Source: Corynebacterium ciconiae DSM 44920
Lineage (GTDB): Bacteria > Actinomycetota > Actinomycetes > Mycobacteriales > Mycobacteriaceae
Reading direction: 5' to 3'
Length of the DNA: 64,000 bases
NCBI RefSeq assembly: GCF_030440575.1
Contig: NZ_CP047189.1
Location: 496,001-560,000, forward strand
Under the pieces are notes generated by a model. It was not told the DNA's origin, ran no database searches, and saw nothing but the letters and a program-made list of their open reading frames with translations. Below, in pieces: positions 34,530 through 42,895 of the stretch (the first letter of the stretch is position 1; every line of letters begins with the position of its first letter). The translations under genes and the position numbers were made by a program.

Positions 34530-35252
34530 ATGTTGCGCGTACTTCACGAGATCGCCGATCCCGCCGCCCACGGCATCGATGCGGAAGCACTCCAGGCAGA
34601 GATCACACAACTTCGCCAGCGCGTGGCCGGCGCGGAACTTTATCGCAGTCTCGTGCCCGGCGAGACAGCTTTCGCTGTCAGCATCCTTGCGGTGGACGAG
34701 CACAGCTATAGCGCGGTCGTGCGGGATACTCAGAACTGTCCCACCTATCACCAGCTGCTGCAGGCCGTGGGCGCCGAGATCTATGTGGCAGAGCCATTCG
34801 CTGTAGACAACGGGTGCTGGGTCAGCGAGGAGGCGTCGACACGCGGAGCGGACTCGGTGATCGCCTGGCCCGGAGACGCGCCGGTGCGCATCGCCATCCA
34901 CAACGCCGTGCAGGACAACCCAGAGATGCGCGCCCTTACCGCCGCCGAAATCGCCGACACCCGTCGCGAGCCCGGCTGTGAGACATACTGCTGGTACGAA
35001 AACGCCGAATTGAGCAACCACCTGCTGCTTCTGGAGCTGTGGAGCGATCAGAGAATCTATGATCTCCACTGGTTCGGCCGCATGGTCACCGCGGCCTATC
35101 GCGGCGATTCCGGCCGGCAGCCCGCTGAGATGCAGCGCGGCACGCCCAGCCGTGAGTTCTACCGCTACCACCACTTCGATTATCACTACGGCCGGCTCCT
35201 ACCGCGCCGGGCAGAACACAACTCCCACACCGTGCGCTGGACTGCCCGTTAA
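34530..35252 (+). CDS. Protein with antibiotic-biosynthesis-monooxygenase (ABM)-like domain
   Basis: 240 residues, no recognised full-length family. Residues about 125-190 (IRIAIHNAVQDNPEMRALTAAE, then REPGCETYCWYENAEL and LELWSDQRIYDLHW) look like an ABM ferredoxin-like domain of the kind that oxidises quinols without cofactor. The N-terminal half is unassigned and the C-terminus is rich in His and Tyr (YRYHHFDYHYGR). ATG 34530 lies 5 bases after the VOC gene stop with CAGGAGGG upstream. Functions as part of the aromatic operon by position only. Confidence 0.6.
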   Translation: MLRVLHEIADPAAHGIDAEALQAEITQLRQRVAGAELYRSLVPGETAFAVSILAVDEHSYSAVVRDTQNCPTYHQLLQAVGAEIYVAEPFAVDNGCWVSEEASTRGADSVIAWPGDAPVRIAIHNAVQDNPEMRALTAAEIADTRREPGCETYCWYENAELSNHLLLLELWSDQRIYDLHWFGRMVTAAYRGDSGRQPAEMQRGTPSREFYRYHHFDYHYGRLLPRRAEHNSHTVRWTAR

Positions 35253-35409
35253 GACACACCTAGCGCCACGCCCTGGCGAGAGACATCAATGCTTGGCGTG
35301 GCGGGGTGTCTCCTCGATTCCTGTCATCCCACCGTATTCGCCTGCCACTCGCACAGGGGCCCTTCGCCCGTGCCGCAGTGGTGCGTGAGCCATACCTTGG
35401 AGAACAAAC

Positions 35410-36813
35410 ATGTCTACCCCCGATGCGGCTGTGGTCCGCAGCCCAGCCGATAAGCGCCGCGCGCTCATCTCTTCCTTCCTCGGCAGCACCGTGGAATACT
35501 ACGACTTTCTGCTCTACGCCGCCGCTGCCGGGCTGGTGTTTCCGCAGCTGTTCTTTTCTTCCCTCTCGCCCGCCGTGGGCACCACCTTGTCCTTTGTCAT
35601 TCTGCTCACCGGCTACATTTCTCGGCCCATCGGCTCCATGGCATTTGGGCACTTCGGCGATAAGTATGGCCGCAAGAACGTGCTGGTGATCACCCTGCTC
35701 ACCATGGGTTTGGTGTCGGTGGCCATCGGCTTGATGCCCAGCGCCAACGATGTGGGCATCATCGCGCCGATCCTGCTGGTGGTGCTGCGCATGATCCAAG
35801 GCGTGGCCGTCGGCGGTGAGTGGGCGGGTGCCACCCTCATGGCCATGGAGCACTCGGAGGAAGGCAAACGTGGCTTCGCGGCCTCCATCGCCATTGCCGG
35901 CGGGCCCGCCGGGGCGGTGCTGTCTACCTTCGTGCTGGCGATCTTCTCCTCGGCTTCGGGCGATCACTTCGCCGATCCTTCCCAGTACTTCGTGACCGAC
36001 TGGGGCTGGCGGGTGCCCTTCCTCTTTTCTGCGGCGATCGTGGTGATCGGCCTATATATGCGCGCACAAGTGAAGGAATCTCCCGATTTCGAGGCCGCCC
36101 GCTCTCGCGGCGATGTGCACACCGGCGCTCCGCTGGTGAAGATCCTCACCTCCTCGCACAAAGAGCTGGTCCTAGGCACGTTAGCGGCCGCGGGCGGACT
36201 ATTCATCCAAGGCCTCCAAGCCGCCTACCTAGTGCCATACCTAGTGGCATCCACGGCCGAGAATCCACACCCGATCTCCCGCGAAGACGGGCTGATGATG
36301 GTCACCCTCGGCTCAATGATCGCGATTTTCGCGATGCCCTTCGCAGCCCATCTCAGCGATCTCTTCGGGCGGCGCCGCGTCATGCTCGCCGGCGGTGGGT
36401 TCACCATCGCAGGCGTGTGGATCACACTGATGCTGCTCGATACCGGCAATCCCGTGCTGGTGTGGCCGGCGTTGATTGCGCTCGTCGGTATTGTTCAGCC
36501 TTCCCAGTACGGTGCAATCGGGGCGTTCATCTCGGAAAAGTTCCCTCCCGAGCAACGCTACACCGGCTCCGGCATGGCATTTCAGCTGGGCGCGATTGTG
36601 GGCGCTGGCGTGGCGCCGCTGGTGGCCACCCGTTTGGCCCAGCTGGATCAGGGGCTGGTGCCGGTGGCCATCTATGCCACGGTGATGATGGTGATCTCGA
36701 CAACTGCGATCGCGCTCTCACGCACCCCCTCCCACACCGCGGAGGTTGTGCTCGATGCTCCACCAACGCCCGCTGCAGCCCCAACCCAGGCGGCCTCATG
36801 TAATCGGGACTAG
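35410..36813 (+). CDS. MFS transporter of the metabolite:H+ symporter (MHS) family
   Basis: 467 residues with twelve membrane spans. MHS signatures: GSTVEYYDFLLYA at the start, SRPIGSMAFGHFGDKYGRKNVL after span 2, RMIQGVAVGGEWAGATLMAMEH, and the cytoplasmic loop RAQVKESPDFEA. The family imports organic and aromatic acids (for example shikimate, benzoate, alpha-ketoglutarate) with protons. ATG 35410 follows GGAGAACAAAC. Fifth gene of the putative aromatic operon, after a gap of about 155 bases that may hold a promoter. Confidence 0.9.
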   Translation: MSTPDAAVVRSPADKRRALISSFLGSTVEYYDFLLYAAAAGLVFPQLFFSSLSPAVGTTLSFVILLTGYISRPIGSMAFGHFGDKYGRKNVLVITLLTMGLVSVAIGLMPSANDVGIIAPILLVVLRMIQGVAVGGEWAGATLMAMEHSEEGKRGFAASIAIAGGPAGAVLSTFVLAIFSSASGDHFADPSQYFVTDWGWRVPFLFSAAIVVIGLYMRAQVKESPDFEAARSRGDVHTGAPLVKILTSSHKELVLGTLAAAGGLFIQGLQAAYLVPYLVASTAENPHPISREDGLMMVTLGSMIAIFAMPFAAHLSDLFGRRRVMLAGGGFTIAGVWITLMLLDTGNPVLVWPALIALVGIVQPSQYGAIGAFISEKFPPEQRYTGSGMAFQLGAIVGAGVAPLVATRLAQLDQGLVPVAIYATVMMVISTTAIALSRTPSHTAEVVLDAPPTPAAAPTQAASCNRD

Positions 36814-36815
36814 GC

Positions 36816-36827
36816 GCTTATCGACGC
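36816..36827 (-). repeat. Dispersed motif GCGTCGATAAGC, copy 3
   Basis: Exact copy on the minus strand in the 24-base gap between the convergent MHS and sialidase-like genes, with the extended GGTGGCGTC form. Confidence 0.8.
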
Positions 36828-36837
36828 CACCTTCCCC

Positions 36838-37821
36838 TTATGTCCACTGTGGACACCGAGTACGAAGCTCGGCGAGACACCCTGCGGTTTCGTACACCAC
36901 GAGCAGTTCCTCGCCGAGAACTACCGCATCGCTATAGCCAAAACTATCGGAAGTTAATGGCACGGTGCTGCCGTCGATCATGTGGCTGAGCGCGCCCGAT
37001 CGGCGTTGGCTGCTATGGCTAGGGTGCAGCAACCACGGGCCGATCTGGGTGGCGTTGCAGCCGGGATCACTCATCCGGCGAACTTCGACCGGGCTAAATC
37101 GCAGGCCGTCTTCGCTGCTTGCCCAGCATCGGCGCCCAGCCCCTCGCCCTTCGAAGCCTTGAACGCGGGCGTTGAGCACGATGCGGTTCTGGTAAATCGA
37201 CAGGGTGGTCTCATCCAGATTGAGCTCGGGATGAGCGATGGGCTCTGAACACGCGCGGATCTCCGTGCCCTCAAGGTGCACAATGCGGATATGGGTGCGC
37301 TCGCCTCGGCGCACCACATAGGGCACCAGTACCGCGTTGTTCCACACGATGGTCGAGCCTGAGGTAGCAAACACGGCGTCGGCGTCCCAGCGATCGTAGA
37401 GTTCGTCGAGACGCCTATGGACGAGTTGCTCAGGGGCATCGCCATGAGCCACCCACGGTTCTAGACGGGGTCCCCGGCGGGTAGACGAGATGTAGGTGAC
37501 AGGCGCGCTCACCGAGGCATACGCCAAGGTCAACCGCCCGCGCTCTGAGGCCACACACGCATCGCTGGAGATCGCGGGAGCTTCCCGCAGCGCATGAGGA
37601 GAGGACCAGTGCCCATCAGTGCGGCGGCGTAGATACATCAGCCTATTGGGATTCGGTAGATCGGAGGCCATCACTTCTCCGGTGAAATCCGATCCGGCGC
37701 CGCGTGCGGGGCGAGGACGCAGGTCGAAGAAACAATAAACGGTGTCATTGTGGTGCACTAGGGCGGGAATACGCACCTCGCCTCCATGGCTAGGAGAAAG
37801 AATGCAACGCGTACGTGTCAT
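36838..37821 (-). CDS. Sialidase-like (BNR/Asp-box) protein without signal peptide
   Basis: 327 residues with sialidase-family features: an N-terminal RIP motif (GEVRIPALV, about 15-23), an Asp-box-like SSEDGLRFSPV around residue 230, and alternating beta-strand pattern of a propeller. There is no signal peptide, membrane span or LPxTG anchor, so the protein looks cytoplasmic, unlike the secreted NanH of C. diphtheriae. ATG 37821 has GGAGG four bases upstream and a CATACT hexamer before that. No sialic acid catabolic genes are adjacent; a hydrolase of another glycoside is also possible. Confidence 0.72.
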   Translation of the reverse strand: MTRTRCILSPSHGGEVRIPALVHHNDTVYCFFDLRPRPARGAGSDFTGEVMASDLPNPNRLMYLRRRTDGHWSSPHALREAPAISSDACVASERGRLTLAYASVSAPVTYISSTRRGPRLEPWVAHGDAPEQLVHRRLDELYDRWDADAVFATSGSTIVWNNAVLVPYVVRRGERTHIRIVHLEGTEIRACSEPIAHPELNLDETTLSIYQNRIVLNARVQGFEGRGAGRRCWASSEDGLRFSPVEVRRMSDPGCNATQIGPWLLHPSHSSQRRSGALSHMIDGSTVPLTSDSFGYSDAVVLGEELLVVYETAGCLAELRTRCPQWT

Positions 37822-38270
37822 AGCCTCCAGTATGGCCAGTTGCGCGGGTGGGAGTTGGCACTGGGATTGCGCTCAATATTGTGATATCTCACTCCTTTCT
37901 GTGGTCCAAGAACACTAGGGCCGCTTTATGTACGCAAAAGCGCAGGACAGTGACGTCAGATGGGGGCCTGCGGCAGTGTTGTGGTGGGTAATAGGCCAGT
38001 GTGCGGGAACTATAGCTTTGCCCAAGGAAATAGATAAGTGCTCGGTGAGCTGCGGAAACGAGAAATATAGCGGAGGAGATGTGGGGTTAGAGAAGGGTGG
38101 TCCCCTCGTTAAGGGGCGCGCCTGTTGGTTTATTCATAGCCAATGATAAAAGAGATGTAGACCTCTTTTATGTGCGTTCGTGGATACATCACACGCACTC
38201 ACTCCGCCTGCTCGCGCGTCCCCATTCGTGCGGACCACACTGGGCAGGGCCATAGCTGAAAAGGATTTCT
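37822..38270. other. Divergent intergenic region before gntP
   Basis: 449 bases, more A/T-rich than the surroundings. A 72-codon frame at 37928-38146 shows no homology or ribosome site and is not called. The main feature is the palindrome at 38146-38171. Confidence 0.4.
38146..38171 (+). promoter_or_regulatory. Palindrome upstream of gntP, probable operator
   Basis: Perfect inverted repeat ATAAAAGAG-N8-CTCTTTTAT, 100 bases before the gntP start. The shape suits a dimeric GntR/LacI-type regulator of gluconate use, although it does not match the C. glutamicum GntR1/GntR2 consensus as I remember it. A stem-loop in the leader is the alternative. Confidence 0.55.
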
Positions 38271-39662
38271 ATGGACACGTGGGAACAAACCCTGGGTGCT
38301 GGGCCATTGCTCGGCATTGCCGCGGGTGCCATCGCACTCATTCTCTTTCTCATTATCGGGCTGAAACTGCACGCCTTTTTGGTGCTCATCCTGATCTCCG
38401 CCGTCACCGCCCTGGCTACTGGCATTCCCGTGGCCGAGATTCCCGGGGTGATGGTCTCTGGATTCGGATCCACCCTCGGTAGTGTTGCGCTCCTCGTGGG
38501 CCTTGGAGCCATGTTGGGCCGGTTGGTAGAAACATCCGGTGGGGCACAGTCCCTCGCCGATGTTCTGATCAGACGCTTCGGCGAGGACAAAGCCCCCTTT
38601 GCCCTCGGCGTAGCCTCGCTGCTGATCGGCTTTCCCATCTTCTTCGACGCGGGCCTCATGGTCATGCTGCCGGTCGTCTTCGCCGTCGCTCGTCGACTTG
38701 GCGGCCCGGTCCTGCTGTACGGATTGCCCGCCGTAGGTGCGTTCTCTGTGATGCATGTGTTCATGCCGCCGCACCCAGGCCCCATCGCCGCCGCCGAGTT
38801 CTACAACGCCGATGTGGGAGTCACCCTGCTGGTGGGCCTGATCATCGTCTTCCCCCTGTGGTACATCACCGGTTATATGTTGGCTAAGGTCCTCGGCCCC
38901 AAGTACAACCTGCCCGTGCCGGAGCTACTCACCGGCGGTCCCATCGACAATGACCAGCCAGACACCCCCGCCCGAGCAGGCACCGTGGTGGCCCTGCTGG
39001 CCATCCCGCCGTTGCTGATCTTCCTCAACACCGGAACCTCCATGGCGGCCGCAGCCGGCTGGATCGCCGAGGATTCTCCGCTTATCAGCATTGGTTCCTT
39101 CTTCGGCAACACCGCCATTGCACTCCTCATTGCCACCCTTATCGCCGCCTATGTGCTCGGCTCCCGCCGCGGAGTCAGCCGCACTGCCATGGAGAAGTCC
39201 CTCGACGGCGCCCTTGGCCCGATCTGTTCGGTGGTGTTGATCACCGGCGCTGGTGGCATGTTCGGTGGGGTGCTGCGCACATCCGGTATTGGCGATGCCG
39301 TGGCCGACTCGATGGAAGGCATGGGCATCCCCGTGATCCTTGCCTGCTTCCTCGTGGCCGTGGTTCTGCGTGTGGCCCAAGGCTCGGCCACCGTGGCACT
39401 CACCACCGCCGCAGCCCTCATGGCCCCAGCTGTGGCAGCTGCCGGCTACAACGAATGGCAGCTCGGCACCATCGTGATGGCCACTGCCGCCGGATCCGTG
39501 TTTGCCTCGCATGTGAACGACTCCGGCTTCTGGCTGGTCGGTCGCCTGATGGGCATGGATGTGGCAACCACGCTGAAAACGTGGACCGTCAACCAAACGC
39601 TCATCGGTATCGTGGGCTTCACCTTCTCCTACATCCTGTTCCAGATTGGAGCGCTGCTCTAA
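38271..39662 (+). CDS. gntP: Gluconate permease (GntP family)
   Basis: 463 residues with about twelve to fourteen membrane spans and a GntP pattern: LGAMLGRLVETSGGA, GFPIFFDAGLMVMLPV, HVFMPPHPGPIAAAEFY, RVAQGSATVALTTAAAL and ASHVNDSGFWLV. Imports D-gluconate with protons. ATG 38271 follows GAAAAGGA. The kinase gene starts directly after its stop, so gluconate is taken up and phosphorylated by one operon. Confidence 0.95.
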   Translation: MDTWEQTLGAGPLLGIAAGAIALILFLIIGLKLHAFLVLILISAVTALATGIPVAEIPGVMVSGFGSTLGSVALLVGLGAMLGRLVETSGGAQSLADVLIRRFGEDKAPFALGVASLLIGFPIFFDAGLMVMLPVVFAVARRLGGPVLLYGLPAVGAFSVMHVFMPPHPGPIAAAEFYNADVGVTLLVGLIIVFPLWYITGYMLAKVLGPKYNLPVPELLTGGPIDNDQPDTPARAGTVVALLAIPPLLIFLNTGTSMAAAAGWIAEDSPLISIGSFFGNTAIALLIATLIAAYVLGSRRGVSRTAMEKSLDGALGPICSVVLITGAGGMFGGVLRTSGIGDAVADSMEGMGIPVILACFLVAVVLRVAQGSATVALTTAAALMAPAVAAAGYNEWQLGTIVMATAAGSVFASHVNDSGFWLVGRLMGMDVATTLKTWTVNQTLIGIVGFTFSYILFQIGALL

Positions 39663-40232
39663 ATGACAGCTCACGCTAGCGACACTCCCGAACAGCCCAC
39701 CGTGCGCCACATCGTGTGCATGGGAGTCTCCGGCACCGGCAAGTCCGTGGTGGGGGAGTACCTCGCCGCCGAACGGGGAGCCGTCTTCGTGGACGCCGAC
39801 AGCTTCCATCCCCAAGCCAACAAGGCCAAAATGGCCGCCGGCATACCTCTGAATGATGACGATCGCTGGCCCTGGCTGCACAATCTCCGCCAGTGGATCG
39901 CCGAGCAAGACGAGGATGGAGTGAGCACCGTGGTGGCATGCTCGGCGCTCAAACGCTCCTACCGAGACATCCTCGCAGCCGGCGCCGAGGGCGTCTTCTT
40001 CCTGCACCTCGTGGCCGGTAAGGCGGTCACCGCCGAGCGCATGAACGCCCGCGCCGGGCACTTCATGCCCGCGAGCCTGCTGGACTCTCAATTGGCCACC
40101 CTCGAAAACCTCGGCGAGGATGAGTTTGGCGAGGAAGTATCCAATAACGGCAGCCTCGAGCAAACCCAGGCTTCGGCTCTGCGGGTGATCTCCGAGCACA
40201 CGCACCCGAACTCGGCCGATCGCCCCGAGTAG
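39663..40232 (+). CDS. gntK: Gluconokinase
   Basis: 189 residues. P-loop GVSGTGKSVVGEYLA (about residues 22-36) and the substrate region VDADSFHPQANKAKMAAGIPLNDDDRWPWL are typical of GntK. Phosphorylates gluconate to 6-phosphogluconate for the pentose phosphate pathway. Start codon follows the gntP stop with no gap (TAAATG). An N-terminal extension of about 15 residues and an extended C-terminus rich in Ser/Glu are seen. A strong terminator follows. Confidence 0.95.
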   Translation: MTAHASDTPEQPTVRHIVCMGVSGTGKSVVGEYLAAERGAVFVDADSFHPQANKAKMAAGIPLNDDDRWPWLHNLRQWIAEQDEDGVSTVVACSALKRSYRDILAAGAEGVFFLHLVAGKAVTAERMNARAGHFMPASLLDSQLATLENLGEDEFGEEVSNNGSLEQTQASALRVISEHTHPNSADRPE

Positions 40233-40272
40233 GCGAGGTGCTCTGAGGACTCGCCGGCTTGGATGTCGGTAC

Positions 40273-40312
40273 ACACCCCCGATTCTGCGCTACTGCTGGG
40301 AATCGGGGGTGT
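40273..40312 (+). terminator. Terminator between gntK and ftn
   Basis: Perfect 13-base inverted repeat ACACCCCCGATTC/GAATCGGGGGTGT with a 14-base loop, between two convergent genes and probably serving both. Confidence 0.75.
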
Positions 40313-40327
40313 GGTGTGAGAGAGGTG

Positions 40328-40339
40328 GCGTCGATAAGC
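40328..40339 (+). repeat. Dispersed motif GCGTCGATAAGC, copy 4
   Basis: Exact copy in the extended form AGAGGTGGCGTCGATAAGCA between the convergent gntK and ftn. Confidence 0.8.
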
Positions 40340-40417
40340 AAACGCCATATGCACTCGAGCCGTCGCCTTCCCTAGATGTGATGGGAAAGCGGCGGCTCGG
40401 ATTTAGTTTATGGAGGA

Positions 40418-40912
40418 TTAGTCCTCGGAGTTGAGCTCGGCGTCAATGCGCAGGATGCCTGCGCCGTCCTCACCGGCCACTGCGAGACGATCGATGATCT
40501 CAGCCACGGTGGCCTCCTCTTCGATCTGCTCGTCGAGGAACCAGTTAAGCATCGGGCGAGAATCGAAGTCGGATACCTCGTCGGCGGCGCGGACGAGATC
40601 GCGGATCATCTCCGAGACCTTCTTCTCGTGCTCGAGGGCCAACTTGAAGGCATCGATGGGCTGGACCACCTTCATCTCAGGAACGCTGACGGTGTTGATC
40701 TGCGGAACAACGTCGCGATTGAGCAGGTGGGTAGAGAAACGCTCAGCGTGCTCCATCTCCTCAGTGGAGTGTGCGCGCATCCACGCGGCCATGCCGGTGA
40801 GGCCCTTGTTCTCCAGTTCGTAGGAGAGCTGGAGGTAGATCATGGAGGCTTCAATCTCGGCGGTAACCTGATCGTTGAATTTCTGTGCGAGGTCCTGTGG
40901 CAAAGTAGTCAT
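40418..40912 (-). CDS. ftn: Ferritin
   Basis: 164 residues, H-type iron-storage ferritin forming a 24-subunit shell. Ferroxidase-centre ligands are seen in EIEASMIYLQLSYELEN (Glu about 19), HSTEEMEHAERF (Glu and His about 50-56) and the Glu-rich segment near 97 and 130. Starts at ATG 40912. Preceded by a promoter and a DtxR box placed as in an activator site. In C. glutamicum ftn is activated by iron-loaded DtxR, the opposite of siderophore genes. Confidence 0.95.
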   Translation of the reverse strand: MTTLPQDLAQKFNDQVTAEIEASMIYLQLSYELENKGLTGMAAWMRAHSTEEMEHAERFSTHLLNRDVVPQINTVSVPEMKVVQPIDAFKLALEHEKKVSEMIRDLVRAADEVSDFDSRPMLNWFLDEQIEEEATVAEIIDRLAVAGEDGAGILRIDAELNSED

Positions 40913-40946
40913 GCTTCAAATAGTAGCAGCTTTCAGCTAGTTCGGT

Positions 40947-40975
40947 TTAATTCACCACCCGTTGTGCTGCGTCAA
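40947..40975 (-). promoter_or_regulatory. ftn promoter
   Basis: On the minus strand, TTGACG (40975-40970), 17-base spacer and AATTAA (40952-40947), giving a start of transcription about 30 bases before the ATG. Confidence 0.5.
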
Positions 40976-41004
40976 TAAAGTATGGTTTACCTGCGCTTTC
41001 GGTG

Positions 41005-41023
41005 TTAGTAAAGCCTAATATAA
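41005..41023. promoter_or_regulatory. DtxR box upstream of ftn
   Basis: TTAGTAAAGCCTAATATAA matches the DtxR consensus at 14 of 19 positions with perfect AGCCTAA in the centre. Its centre is about 74 bases upstream of the predicted start of transcription, beyond the -35, consistent with activation. Confidence 0.65.
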
Positions 41024-41256
41024 CCCAGCTAGAACTACTGATGAGTGTAAATATAAAGCATTTATTCCAATGAATTACCCCGCCCTTTGTGGGGAACAAA
41101 TAGCTATTGTTAAGGCCTAGCTGTGAAGCTATTCATAGTTGTCTATATCTTGGGTTTGCGGGAGGAAGGTGAGCCTGCCTGCGCATGCGACGGGGGTAAC
41201 GCGCCGCGGTAGGTGGCGTCTGCGCTGAGGTGTGTGGCGGTGAGTGCATCACGCCG

Positions 41257-41297
41257 GGGCGGCGAAGTGGATGGGGTGAAGTAGGGCGGCGAAGTGG
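41257..41297 (+). repeat. Direct repeat GGGCGGCGAAGTGG
   Basis: Two perfect copies (41257-41270 and 41284-41297), 27 bases apart start to start, about 265 bases before nrdF. Purpose unknown. Confidence 0.65.
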
Positions 41298-41539
41298 TGG
41301 AGATGGGGGAGTGTGCGCCCGGTGCGAACGGGGGAGGGTGTGAGAAAGCTTGCGCCCCGTGCGGTCGGGTGCGGGTGGGGGTTAAGCTAGAGGCTCGATT
41401 GTGGCGCGCGTGAGCGTTGCCGCGACTATCCCACTAAAAATTACGTCCTTGAAACGCGCAACGTCGGTTGCTTGCTCGCCTACCGAGGGCGGCGCGACGG
41501 GTGCGTGAGTGTGTCGTGCGAGTGCGGCATCTGAAATGA

Positions 41540-42568
<1,029 letters not shown>

Positions 42569-42607
42569 CCTTCGAGGGGCGAGCTGGGTGGTGTCGTAGA
42601 GCGGTTC

Positions 42608-42619
42608 GCTTATCGACGC
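42608..42619 (-). repeat. Dispersed motif GCGTCGATAAGC, copy 5
   Basis: Exact minus-strand copy, 40 bases after nrdF, extended form GGTGGGCGTCGATAAGCG. Confidence 0.8.
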
Positions 42620-42671
42620 CCACCTATCGGCCTAGCTAACCCCCCTTTTGGTGTAAGCGCTCGCCAGAAAA

Positions 42672-42687
42672 TGTGATCGATACCACC
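42672..42687. promoter_or_regulatory. GlxR (CRP-type) like site upstream of ctaD
   Basis: TGTGATCGATACCACC resembles the GlxR consensus TGTGA-N6-TCACA (5 + 3 of 10 defined positions). ctaD is a known GlxR target in C. glutamicum. The rest of the 327-base gap (42569-42895) shows copy 5 of the dispersed motif and a small hairpin near 42733, but no gene. Confidence 0.4.
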
Positions 42688-42895
42688 GGGCTTAAGCAAA
42701 TTCTTAGGTAGAAGCGTGCTGGGCACAGCGGAAACCGGATTCTGGTTCCCAAAAGTGGTGGTAGCCGTTAAGGTAGGGACAAGTCCAGATCCTAGGAGGA
42801 CTGGCAGAAAAACTTATACTTCCCTTAAGATATGGGGTGTATGAACGTCGGCGGTGGGGGTCTATCTCTCACCGCCACCTAGTCAGGAGGAAAAT

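Noticed and set aside
37928..38146. 72-codon frame in the gap before gntP
   Set aside because: No ribosome site, no familiar composition or homology, A/T-rich intergenic DNA.
41210..41235. AGGTGGCGTCTGCGC upstream of nrdF as a motif copy
   Set aside because: The GATAAGC half is absent; could be a decayed copy but cannot be supported.
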